A stretch of DNA of 64,000 bases from Levilactobacillus acidifarinae DSM 19394 = JCM 15949. GTDB taxonomy: Bacteria; Bacillota; Bacilli; Lactobacillales; Lactobacillaceae. Positions 50,454 to 58,825 of the stretch are shown piece after piece. The stretch lies in contig NZ_AZDV01000005.1 in the NCBI RefSeq assembly GCF_001434835.1, positions 248,001 through 312,000 of the forward strand, given 5' to 3'. The notes beneath the pieces were generated by a model. The model saw nothing but the letters and a program-made list of their open reading frames with translations, was not told where the DNA came from and made no database searches. The stretch's first letter is position 1. Every line of letters begins with the position of its first letter. The position numbers were made by a program, and so were the translations under genes.

Positions 50454-50725
50454 GGTAATTCCTCCTCGAAATAGTATTCCCCATAGGTCTATTTTAACTC
50501 ACGGTTTAAAAAATACCATGAGTTTCCCGCTTAGGGGGAGCTTTCCAAACCGGAGACCGGGGTGTTTAAACCGGAACTGGGAGCCTATCCGCTTAACCGT
50601 AGAGATTAAACCCCTTTCATAGCGAAACTTATTTTTGCGTTTACTAAATTATTACATCCTCTTTATCATTTCTCGACATTCCTCCGCTATGCTGGGAATA
50701 ACTAATTAACCAGGAGGCAATATTA

Positions 50726-52069
50726 ATGAATTCAAGATTGACCCGGACTTTGAGCTTAGCGGCTTTGGTCCTGACGCTGACCGGAGTGACCACACCAACG
50801 GTCTCAGCCCTAGCCGATGGCGGACCTACGACGACGGCGACAACCCAAAAACCAGTCGCCCAAAAGCCAGTAACGACACCGACACCCAGCAAACCGGCGC
50901 CAGCTTTACCGACGGAGCCTGCTGCGGGTCAACCCGGATCACGGATTAAATTGGAATCTAATTACACCGACAACACTCGTGATTTGGGTGGTTACGTGAC
51001 GGCGGATGGTAAATGGAAAATTGCTGATCATCGTTTATTACGGTCCAATAACTTATCTAAGTTGACGGTAAATGATGCCAAGCTATTAGCAGACACATAT
51101 GATGTTAAAAAAGTTATTGATATGCGAACGAATGGTCAAATTAAAAAGTCCCCGGATAAGCCGATTCCGGGCGCTGACTGGCAACAAATTTCAATTTTAG
51201 GTAAGTTAGCCGACGTTCCACACGTGCCAAACCGCCCAGCCGACGATTTATCCGGGGATGGGGCCTTCTATGATCACCGGTTAGAGTTTGCCTATTCGGC
51301 CGTGACGGGATACCGTCAGTTCTTATCGGGGCTCCTCACGCAAAAGGGTGCGACCTTGTTCCATTGTTCTTCGGGTAAAGACCGAACGGGAATTGGCGCG
51401 GTCCTAATCATGTCAGCCTTAGGGATGGATCGGAAGACAATCTATACGGATTATCTGCTATCAGAAACTTATAAGCATCACGTTAATAAATACTGGTTAG
51501 ATGAATATTACCGTGAAGTTTTGAGTCATTATCAGACGATGGACAACTATTTAACGACTTTAATGCAGTTTGGTCCTTATCAACGCGAGCTGTTAAAGTC
51601 TAAGTACTTAGTTTCTACGGATGGCAAAGAGACACCTTATCCAGCACCAGCTGCGCCTAGTACTCCGGCACCAGTCCCTGTCCCGCAGCCAGCAACACCG
51701 GTGGAGAAACCGGAAGTTAAACCAACTCCCGACCCGGTAAAGCCTAAACCAGAAGTCATGACACCTCAACAGCCGGAAAAGCCAGTCAACCATAAGCCGG
51801 CAAAGAAGGCTAAAACGGTCAAGGTCCTTTCGGTTAAGAAGGTTAAGGGTGTACGGTACGTTCACACCAAGGCTAAACGGGCCTACTTCTATGACCTGAA
51901 GCTGAAGCATCAAGTCGGTAAGACGGCCAAGCATTCAACAACCAAGTGGAAAGTGGTTAAAGAAGCTAAGCTCAAGGTCAACGGCAAGACGGTTAAGTAC
52001 CTACAAATCAAGAGCCCCCACGGCTATCATCGTTGGATCCAAGCAAATTTTGTCACGACGAGTCGTTAG
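50726..52069 (+). CDS. Secreted protein tyrosine phosphatase with C-terminal SH3/SLAP-like wall-binding domain
   Basis: 447 residues. Signal peptide (about 1-30), Thr/Pro/Lys linker (33-70), catalytic domain with NTRDLGGY (83-90) and the P-loop HCSSGKDRTG (Cys214, Arg220), a Pro-rich linker (303-360), and a basic C-terminal domain (about 365-447; VRYVHTKAKRAYFYDLKLKH) like the cell-wall-binding modules of lactobacilli. Belongs to the LipA-like/Y_phosphatase3 group. The gene is clearly more AT-rich than its neighbours. Possible targets: phosphorylated surface or host molecules (inference). Confidence 0.85.
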   Translation: MNSRLTRTLSLAALVLTLTGVTTPTVSALADGGPTTTATTQKPVAQKPVTTPTPSKPAPALPTEPAAGQPGSRIKLESNYTDNTRDLGGYVTADGKWKIADHRLLRSNNLSKLTVNDAKLLADTYDVKKVIDMRTNGQIKKSPDKPIPGADWQQISILGKLADVPHVPNRPADDLSGDGAFYDHRLEFAYSAVTGYRQFLSGLLTQKGATLFHCSSGKDRTGIGAVLIMSALGMDRKTIYTDYLLSETYKHHVNKYWLDEYYREVLSHYQTMDNYLTTLMQFGPYQRELLKSKYLVSTDGKETPYPAPAAPSTPAPVPVPQPATPVEKPEVKPTPDPVKPKPEVMTPQQPEKPVNHKPAKKAKTVKVLSVKKVKGVRYVHTKAKRAYFYDLKLKHQVGKTAKHSTTKWKVVKEAKLKVNGKTVKYLQIKSPHGYHRWIQANFVTTSR

Positions 52070-52120
52070 ATCGTATTTTAAAAACGTTTTTCGAGATCCC
52101 AATTTGATGAGGATTATCGC

Positions 52121-52161
52121 AAAAGACCGTTCCTCGCAATACGCGAGAAACGGTCTTTTTT
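52121..52161. terminator. Terminator between the phosphatase and oppA genes
   Basis: AAAAGACCGTTCCTCGC-type arm pairs with GCGAGAAACGGTCTTTT; serves both convergent genes. Confidence 0.85.
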
Positions 52162-52177
52162 AATCCGGTGTGTTCGT

Positions 52178-53818
52178 TTATTTCACGTAAGCCGTTCGGT
52201 AATCAGCGGCCCCGTCGAACTGGTTGTACACGACGCCCTTGACCTTGGGGTTGACCAAGATGTTGGTTCGCGCGTCGTAGAGTGGCGTGACGGCTTGATC
52301 GGTCATGGCCGTCTTGGCGGCTTTGACCAGGTCTTGGTACCGTTGCGTTGGCTTCAAGGCGTCCTTGCCTTCAGCCGCAGCTAAGGCGTTATCGTAGGCC
52401 TTACTGTCGTAGTGGCCCATGTTAGAATTGTTGGTCGATCCCAGAATCTGTAATGATTCGATGGGGTCGGCGTAATCCATGCTCCAGCCGGTCAGGTTCA
52501 TCTGGAAGTTGCCCTTAGAAACGGCACTCAACATCGATGGGAACGGCACGGCCTTCACGTCAATGGTCAGGCCCTTGAGCTTACTGTTCAACGTGCTTTG
52601 GATGTATTCGGCCGCTTGTTTCGTGGTGTCATCGTCGGCACAGATCATGGTGATGGTCAGCTTAGACTGGTGCAGTTGTTTCAGAGCGGACTGGAACAGT
52701 TTGTTAGCCTGGGTTGGGTTGTAATCGGCGGTCCCGGCGACCGTGGCGTTCTTGGTAAAGTCGGCCTTAGTTTGGGGGTTCTTCTTCATGTTCCGTACGG
52801 CGAAGGTCGTAGCGGGCAGTGAGCCGTTTTGAAGGACCTTCTTGGTTAATTGTTCCCGATTAATGGCTAACGATAAGGCGGTCCGTAAGTCGCGGTTAGC
52901 GGTCGTGGCGTCCTTTTCGTTGTACTGAATGAAGCCGATTCGCCCGGAAGCCAGGGTCTTTAATTCGGAATTGTTCTTGTTTTGCTGGGTTTGTTCACCG
53001 TCCAGGGTGACCGCGTCGAGCTTCTTAGATTGATATAAGTTGTAGGACGTGGCACTGGACTTGATGACCCGGTAGTTGATGTGTTGTAGCTTGATGGCCT
53101 GCTTGTCGCGGTAGGTGGGGTTCTTCTTTAACGTCCAGCTATCACTAGTCCCGTTCCACTTGGTCAGCGTGTAAGGGCCGTTGTAGACTGTGGTGCTGGC
53201 CGAGGAACCGTACTTGCTGCCGTATTTTTGAACGGCTTTTTGGTTCAACGGGAAGAAGGTTGAGCTGGCGAGAACCACCTTGAAGTACGAGGTCGGTTGG
53301 GCCAACTTAATCTGCAACTGGTACTTGCCCGTGGCCTTGACGCCCAGCTTGCTCGGGGCTAATTTGCCGGCCGCCACCGCGTTAGCGTTCTTAATCTTAG
53401 CGAATTGGTAGGTAAATTCGGATTTGGACTTGGGGTTTAACGTCCGCTCCCAGGAATAAACGAAATCCTGAGCGGTTACCGGATCGCCGTTGCTCCATTT
53501 ACCGTTGTGGTGTAGGTCGATCGTGTAGACGGAACCGTCTTTAGATACGGTGGTCTTCTGGGCCAAGGCGTTGACGGCTTCGCTCTTGGCGTTCAACCGG
53601 AACAGACCTTCGCCAACCTGACTCAGTTGGCTACTGGAAACGCTGTCGGTAATTTTAGCGACGTCCATGCTGGTGATGGGTGAGGCTTCGTAAAGGTTGA
53701 TGTTTTGGGGAACGGCGGCCGATGTAGTTTTTGAGTGGGCCTTAACGGCGAAGAAGCCGCCGAGAACGACAACAACGCCGCAAAGTAATAACGTGGTTTT
53801 CTTGTTTAAAATGCTCAT
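52178..53818 (-). CDS. oppA: Oligopeptide ABC transporter substrate-binding protein (orphan)
   Basis: 546 residues, SBP family 5. The signature EASPITSMDVAKITDSVSS and the WSNGDPVTAQDFVYSWERTL stretch (about 107-126) are characteristic. The N-terminus has a hydrophobic anchor but no clear lipobox (Cys at about 13 sits in LLLC-Gly-Val, without a small residue before it), so it may be membrane-anchored rather than lipidated. Start ATG 53818 follows TTTGGAGG. No permease or ATPase gene is adjacent; it must use a transporter encoded elsewhere. Preceded by a T-box leader and an out-of-frame upstream ORF. Confidence 0.88.
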   Translation of the reverse strand: MSILNKKTTLLLCGVVVVLGGFFAVKAHSKTTSAAVPQNINLYEASPITSMDVAKITDSVSSSQLSQVGEGLFRLNAKSEAVNALAQKTTVSKDGSVYTIDLHHNGKWSNGDPVTAQDFVYSWERTLNPKSKSEFTYQFAKIKNANAVAAGKLAPSKLGVKATGKYQLQIKLAQPTSYFKVVLASSTFFPLNQKAVQKYGSKYGSSASTTVYNGPYTLTKWNGTSDSWTLKKNPTYRDKQAIKLQHINYRVIKSSATSYNLYQSKKLDAVTLDGEQTQQNKNNSELKTLASGRIGFIQYNEKDATTANRDLRTALSLAINREQLTKKVLQNGSLPATTFAVRNMKKNPQTKADFTKNATVAGTADYNPTQANKLFQSALKQLHQSKLTITMICADDDTTKQAAEYIQSTLNSKLKGLTIDVKAVPFPSMLSAVSKGNFQMNLTGWSMDYADPIESLQILGSTNNSNMGHYDSKAYDNALAAAEGKDALKPTQRYQDLVKAAKTAMTDQAVTPLYDARTNILVNPKVKGVVYNQFDGAADYRTAYVK

Positions 53819-53894
53819 TATGAATTCCTCCAAATAGGTGATTAGTCGTTTGGGTTGTCAACATAGCTGAGCTTTGCCATCGAATCAACATCAT
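53742..53894 (-). CDS. Upstream ORF overlapping the oppA start (50 codons)
   Basis: Starts at ATG 53894, 6 nt after a perfect GAGGAGG, and runs out of frame into oppA, ending with TAA at 53744-53742. It begins MMLIRWQSS and is otherwise unlike a known protein; the later part is forced by the oppA frame. It sits between the T-box terminator and the oppA ribosome site, so it may couple or tune oppA translation. Whether it is translated is unknown. Confidence 0.35.
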   Translation of the reverse strand: MMLIRWQSSAMLTTQTTNHLFGGIHNEHFKQENHVITLRRCCRSRRLLRR

Positions 53895-53921
53895 GTAATT
53901 CCTCCTCGATTAACTGTAAAC

Positions 53922-54250
53922 AAAAACCGCCCTTAACAGCCAATGCGTTAAGGACGGTTAAATTAACCGCGGTACCACCTTAATTGGACGCGTGACGCAA
54001 AACTAGTCACCGCGCCCCCCTCACAGGAGACCAACATCTCCCTGACAACTGACGTATGTCACACGTCTTTCCGTACTTGAATTCTTTCGGGAAAGCCCTC
54101 GGTGGTCCATTTACTTACCTGCGTTCGGCCGTACTCTCAGCAACGACGGCTCTCTTGACGGGCATAATAAGCTTGATCTCCACTTCAATGGTTTGTTTCG
54201 GATGATTCTTGAATTGAGACTAGTGTACGTCCGGGCATTGGGGATGTCAA
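53922..54250 (-). promoter_or_regulatory. T-box leader of oppA
   Basis: Promoter TTGACA (54250-54245), 17 nt, TACACT (54227-54222). The canonical T-box AAGGTGGTACCGCG is at 53981-53968; the terminator AACCGTCCTTAAC/GTTAAGGGCGGTT plus U run is at 53959-53922. Stem I lies about 54200-54050, with an AGAGAGCCG bulge-type segment. I could not place the specifier codon with confidence; AUG or UGG can be read. Confidence 0.88.
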
Positions 54251-54367
54251 CTATAAAAATTAAAAAGAGATGAGAATTTAGCGTAACTTATATAGTAAGA
54301 ACGGGGTGAAAAATATTTTTACGTGGGCGTCCGGCCAAGCGTTCACCCACGGAATCAGGGGGGAGCT

Positions 54368-54376
54368 TGCTATAAT
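54368..54376 (+). promoter_or_regulatory. Extended -10 promoter element of the PrsW gene
   Basis: TTGC-TATAAT (TATAAT at 54371-54376 with TG at 54368-54369); the -35 region is poor, as usual for extended -10 promoters. It lies 54 nt ahead of the PrsW start. Confidence 0.5.
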
Positions 54377-54429
54377 GAAAGACGTGAGAAACGACCGTTT
54401 ATCTGGCGGTCAAAAAGAAGGGGATTAGT

Positions 54430-55551
54430 ATGCAAGTTTGTCCACACTGCGGTCACTCGGTGCCAGCGACCGCGAAGTTTTGTCCGGTTTGTGGGAAACC
54501 GTTACCCGAGACGGCTCAGACGACCCAGTCCACCGATGCAACTGCTAAGAAGCACCCGCGACGGCAGTCACTATACGACGACGCCACGGCGCGGTTAAAC
54601 CACTATGCCGGTGAGGAGGGGGCCGTGAAGGTCAATCTCAAAGATTTGTTTTCGGCGGTCTTTCAACACCATACCAAGGCGGAGGCCGAGTCCATCTTTA
54701 TCGCGGGAACGGAGACCACAACGCCGCGCTTGGCGTCCCTTTCCGCGGCTTGGGTGAAACCGTGGTTGTTTTCGCGGATTCTTTTGGGGTTCTTGTTGGC
54801 CTTTATCGCGCTGTTGTTTATGGCCGTCGAGTTTCAGAACCCCAACGCAATTCCCGGATTGATTCTGGTCGGCGCGTTTGCGGTGCCCGTTTCCGGGCTG
54901 GTCTTTTTCTTTGAGGCCAACGCGTTTCAGGATATCAGCCTGTACGAAGTGATGCGCGTCTTCTTCATTGGCGGCATCTTCGCGTTGGTGACGACGGTCT
55001 TCTTGTACCAGTTCGTCAGCTTCAGTCAGACCAACCAGATGACGGGGATGTTAACGCTGGGCGATTCGTTGGTGATCGGGATCGTCGAGGAAGTCGGAAA
55101 ATTAGTGATTACCTGCTACTTCATCAACCAGCTACGCATCAAACATATCTTAGGGGGCTTGTTGATTGGGGCTGCGGTGGGCGCCGGGTTTGCCGCGTTT
55201 GAAACGGCCGGGTACATCTATCGGGCTGGCAACCTCCTGGTAGAAGTGGCCGTCTTGCGGGGCTGGTCAGCGATTGGGGGTCACCTGGTCTGGGCGGCCA
55301 TCGCCGGCGGGGCCGTGATGGTGGTCAAGCGAACCAAGCCGTTACGGTTAACGGATCTGTTCGACACGCGGTTCCTGGTGTTTTTCGGGTTAGCGATTCT
55401 GTTGCACGCTGCTTGGGATTGGGACATCGGCATCATCGGTCCTTATCTGAAATTGCTCTTATTAATCATTATTGCCTGGGTCGTCGTGTTCGTCCTGATG
55501 AGCGCGGGGCTCAAGGAGGTCACGCACTTGCAGCAACAAGCGCGGGCTTGA
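54430..55551 (+). CDS. PrsW-family intramembrane protease with N-terminal zinc ribbon
   Basis: 373 residues. Zinc ribbon at the N-terminus: CPHC (Cys4, Cys7) and CPVC (Cys18, Cys21). A linker and soluble part to about 110 are followed by about eight transmembrane segments carrying PrsW motifs: EEVGK (Glu220-Glu221), FAAFETAGY (Glu258), and His326 near the end. Predicted to cut transmembrane substrates such as anti-sigma factors. The ribbon could recruit a partner. AGAAGGGG lies before ATG 54430. Confidence 0.85.
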   Translation: MQVCPHCGHSVPATAKFCPVCGKPLPETAQTTQSTDATAKKHPRRQSLYDDATARLNHYAGEEGAVKVNLKDLFSAVFQHHTKAEAESIFIAGTETTTPRLASLSAAWVKPWLFSRILLGFLLAFIALLFMAVEFQNPNAIPGLILVGAFAVPVSGLVFFFEANAFQDISLYEVMRVFFIGGIFALVTTVFLYQFVSFSQTNQMTGMLTLGDSLVIGIVEEVGKLVITCYFINQLRIKHILGGLLIGAAVGAGFAAFETAGYIYRAGNLLVEVAVLRGWSAIGGHLVWAAIAGGAVMVVKRTKPLRLTDLFDTRFLVFFGLAILLHAAWDWDIGIIGPYLKLLLLIIIAWVVVFVLMSAGLKEVTHLQQQARA

Positions 55552-55569
55552 CGGCATTCAATCAACGCA

Positions 55570-55607
55570 AAAATCTCGTCCTAACCAGCCGTTAGAACGA
55601 GGTTTTT
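55570..55607. terminator. Terminator between the PrsW and amidase genes
   Basis: CTCGTCCTAAC pairs with GTTAGAACGAG, flanked by AAAAA and TTTTTT. Confidence 0.85.
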
Positions 55608-55613
55608 TCATGC

Positions 55614-56309
55614 CTATTTTTTGTTCGTTAATGTTTCGTGAGTGATGGCTTCGATGTCGGCCTTGGCAATCTGGGCCCGGTACTTTTTGAGGTGTTGAAA
55701 ATCGTGTTTGTTCGTGATGAAACCCGATTCGACCAAGCTGTAATCGATGCCCCGGTGACGTAGGACGTTGCAGTTGTGCAGGTCCGTCCGGTAACTATAG
55801 CCGCGGTAAGCGCGGTTCAAACCGATGTATTTCTGGATCACCTTAGCTAACCGTTGATCTCGTTTCGTGGGGTGCGCCTTGTGAATAATCACGTGGCCGC
55901 CCTGACCGCTGGGTGCATCGAGGTGAAACATGATGACCGTGGTGTGTTTATTCAATTTGTACGATCCCTGGTGGTGGAATAAGGTATCGGATACCAGGTT
56001 ACGCTTAGGGTTGTAGAAGGTCACCTTGCTGTGCTTGACCTGCTTAGCGTACTTGCGTAGTTGTGGCAGTAAAATCTTGCGTAACGCCGTGGCTTCGGTG
56101 GTGCCGTTGCCCCGAGCACCAGGGTCGCCAGCGCCGTGGCCCATCACGATGAGGTAGTGATGGGGGGCCTTCTTGGTGACGGTTTTGGTCACCTGCTTCG
56201 TGGTGGTCTTAGGACGCGTGGCGGCTTGGGCTGGGGTGACGAGAGCTAATCCCGCGATTAGGGGAATTAAGAGACTCCCCCAAACGATGAAACGATGCCA
56301 TTTTTGCAT
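55614..56309 (-). CDS. Secreted N-acetylmuramoyl-L-alanine amidase (Amidase_3 type)
   Basis: 231 residues. Signal peptide ends Ala-Gln-Ala (about residue 29), then a Thr/Lys-rich linker. Zinc ligands are His58 (GHGAGDPG), Glu72 and His129 (IMFHLDAPSG), with catalytic Glu194 (SLVESGFITN). It should cleave the stem peptide from MurNAc outside the cell. Start ATG 56309, 10 nt after TAAGGAG; GTG 56321 is too close to the site. No cell-wall-binding module is present. Confidence 0.85.
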   Translation of the reverse strand: MQKWHRFIVWGSLLIPLIAGLALVTPAQAATRPKTTTKQVTKTVTKKAPHHYLIVMGHGAGDPGARGNGTTEATALRKILLPQLRKYAKQVKHSKVTFYNPKRNLVSDTLFHHQGSYKLNKHTTVIMFHLDAPSGQGGHVIIHKAHPTKRDQRLAKVIQKYIGLNRAYRGYSYRTDLHNCNVLRHRGIDYSLVESGFITNKHDFQHLKKYRAQIAKADIEAITHETLTNKK

Positions 56310-56459
56310 ATGTAGAAACACTCCTTAGGGGTCCCATCCAGTTTAGTGCGGGGCTAAAATAATGGTACTGCTTAAGGATAGCGCGGATTGATGAAAACGG
56401 CAAAGAATCGTCAACCCTATGGCCCCTCCCAAAAAAACGATGACCATGATTGCGGCGAG

Positions 56460-58013
56460 TTAAGCGTGGACGGTGAGGTTGTGGGGCGTGACCCCCGTAA
56501 CGACCGGGTGGGCTTGGAAATATTGCTGAACCAAGTCAACCATGTCGCTGTCGATTGCGCGGATAATCTTGGCCGACTGAAACATCGGGTAGTCACCGCC
56601 CCCGTGTCCACGGTACTGGTTCATAACGATGGTCAGTTGCTGATCTGGTCGTACGGGGTCGTCGTGGTAACGGAGCCGGACTAACCGGTGACCCACGGGT
56701 TGGTGCAGATCAAAGGTGTAGTCGATGCCAGCGTAGACGTCGTAGTTGTAGAGTTGGACCTTCGGCGTGGTGAAGGCGGCGGCCACTTGGATCTGACCGT
56801 CGTTGGTGAGCGTAAAGAAACTGGCGCAGCGTTCCAAAGCTGCCCGGAGCTCTTGCCCCGTGATGCGTTCGACCACCAGGGTATTGGGATAGGGGTAGCT
56901 ATTGAGAAGTTGACGGCGGGTGACGGTCGGTTGAAAACCCAGGACCTGATCGTTAAACAGGGCGGTGGCGGCGATGTCCGCGTGACCGGCCGTCATCTCG
57001 ACTCGGTTAATGAACTCCAGATAAGGGTGCCCGTGGAGGCGCGCAGCTAAAGGATCGTTAACCGCCATGCTGGCACCGGTCAGGTGACCGATTGGCTGGT
57101 CGAGCCAGGTTTGAACGCGGGCCTCTAGTCGACTCGTTTGGGCGTGGAGCTGGGGGTCGGGGGGTGTCGTGGCCGTTTTGAGTAACTGAGCGCGGTGAGC
57201 AATCACGTGATGGTCCGCAACGTCCAGGTCAATCACCCCTACGGCTAGTCCCTTTTCTCCCGGCTGGGTGACGGGGACGTCGTGATAGACGCCGGCAATT
57301 TGGCGGTGTTGGTGGCCGGTAATTAACGCGTCAATCCCGGGGACCTGAGCAAGGAGTTGGCTACCCTCGTTTTCACCCGTAGCGGGTTCGGTGGCGGTCC
57401 CACTAACGAGGTCGGCTTCAAAGCCACCGTGGTAGGCGACTACCACGATATCGGCCAGTTGATGGAGCTGCGGGACCCAAGTTTGCGCCGTGGCAAGGGC
57501 CGTTTGAAACGTTAAACCGGTGAGGTGGTCGGCGGCTTCCCAGTGGGGCACGTAGGCCGTGGTAAGCCCCAAAACGGCAATTGTTAACCCACCCTTTTCT
57601 AAGATGGTATAGGGACCGTCACTGATGCCTTGGGCCTGGGCTCCCGCAATGTTGGCCGCCAAAACGGGATAGTGCCGCTCGGCTAGACTGGCGCGCAGGT
57701 AGGGTAACCCGTAGTTAAAGTCGTGGTTGCCGAGAACGCCGACGTCGTAATGTCCGGCGTTCAATAATTGTGACCACAGAGCGGCCTGCGTGGGAACTTG
57801 GGTGGCTAAATAACTGGCTAGTGGGGACCCCTCTAACCAATCGCCGTTATCAATGGTGACGATGACGGTATCCGGTGTGGGGGCCTGTAACTGACGGAGA
57901 AGCGCTGCGGCACGTAACCAACCGTAGGGTTGGTGATCGTGCCGACTGCTATAGTTGGTGGGAAACAGGTAACCGTGAACGTCACTGGTCGACACGATTT
58001 TAATGTGGGTCAT
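56460..58013 (-). CDS. Bifunctional metallophosphatase / 5'-nucleotidase (UshA/CpdB-like)
   Basis: 517 residues, no signal peptide. N-terminal calcineurin-like domain with motifs STSDVHGY, IDNGDWLEGS, GNHDFNYG and GHQH; C-terminal 5'-nucleotidase domain from about residue 330 (NRVEMTAGHADIAATALF). Hydrolyses nucleotides or cyclic nucleotides; here the product could be phosphate, or an organophosphonate-like substrate. The start shares one base with the stop of the upstream permease (TAATG), so it is the last gene of the phn operon. Cytoplasmic location is unusual for this family. Confidence 0.83.
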   Translation of the reverse strand: MTHIKIVSTSDVHGYLFPTNYSSRHDHQPYGWLRAAALLRQLQAPTPDTVIVTIDNGDWLEGSPLASYLATQVPTQAALWSQLLNAGHYDVGVLGNHDFNYGLPYLRASLAERHYPVLAANIAGAQAQGISDGPYTILEKGGLTIAVLGLTTAYVPHWEAADHLTGLTFQTALATAQTWVPQLHQLADIVVVAYHGGFEADLVSGTATEPATGENEGSQLLAQVPGIDALITGHQHRQIAGVYHDVPVTQPGEKGLAVGVIDLDVADHHVIAHRAQLLKTATTPPDPQLHAQTSRLEARVQTWLDQPIGHLTGASMAVNDPLAARLHGHPYLEFINRVEMTAGHADIAATALFNDQVLGFQPTVTRRQLLNSYPYPNTLVVERITGQELRAALERCASFFTLTNDGQIQVAAAFTTPKVQLYNYDVYAGIDYTFDLHQPVGHRLVRLRYHDDPVRPDQQLTIVMNQYRGHGGGDYPMFQSAKIIRAIDSDMVDLVQQYFQAHPVVTGVTPHNLTVHA

Positions 58014-58825
58014 TAGATCAACTTCTTTCGTAACCGTTCGGAGAGTGAATCGATGGCTAAGACCATCACGATGATGCCCAGTAGAATGATGCCGACCCGT
58101 GACCAACTCCGAGTTTGAATCGCAAAGATGAGGGGCGTCCCGATTCCGCCGGCGCCGACCATCCCCAGAATTGAGGCCGACCGGACGGCGATTTCAAAGC
58201 GGTAAAGGGTGTACGAAATGAATTCGGGAAAGATCGTGGGCAGGGTGGCCAGGGTCAGAATTTCGCTCCGATTACCCCCGGCACTACGAATCGCTTCTTC
58301 CGCCCCGCGGTCCATGTTTTCTAGGGATTCACTGAATAATTTTCCCAGCATCCCAATCGAGTGAATGCTGACGGCCAAGACCCCGGCGTAAGAACCTGGC
58401 CCCACCGCCTTAATGAACATGATTGCCAGGACGATTTCGGGAAAGGTTCGAATCAGCGTCAAGACGACCTTGCCGCTACCGGAGCGGAGGTGGGCCCAGT
58501 GCTGATCCGTCCGGGCGGCCCAAAAGGCGAAGGGGACACTGATCAGAGCGGACACGAAAGTTCCCAAAAAGGCGATAGCGAGGGTTTGGAGAATTAGTGA
58601 TGAGAGGTCCTCACCACTGCCGTTATAGACGTAGGCCCAGTCGGGATGCAGCAGGCCTTTGAGGATCGACCGCGAGACGCTCCCCGCGGATTCTTGAATG
58701 CCGGTAAAGTGCAGTCCGCCGATGGCCCAACTGTAGACGCCGGCCACGACGACGACCCAGAGTAGCCAGTGCCAGCGGCGCCAGAAGAGGTGCGGTAGGG
58801 GATGGTTTTCAAGCGTTGTTTGCAT
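58013..58825 (-). CDS. phnE: Phosphonate-type ABC transporter permease (second)
   Basis: 270 residues, about six transmembrane segments. The EAA loop region AEEAIRSAGGNRSEILTLATLP (about 152-173) couples to the ATPase. Its start overlaps the stop of the other permease by one base (TAATG). Two permease genes form a heterodimer in this transporter type. Confidence 0.87.
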   Translation of the reverse strand: MQTTLENHPLPHLFWRRWHWLLWVVVVAGVYSWAIGGLHFTGIQESAGSVSRSILKGLLHPDWAYVYNGSGEDLSSLILQTLAIAFLGTFVSALISVPFAFWAARTDQHWAHLRSGSGKVVLTLIRTFPEIVLAIMFIKAVGPGSYAGVLAVSIHSIGMLGKLFSESLENMDRGAEEAIRSAGGNRSEILTLATLPTIFPEFISYTLYRFEIAVRSASILGMVGAGGIGTPLIFAIQTRSWSRVGIILLGIIVMVLAIDSLSERLRKKLI

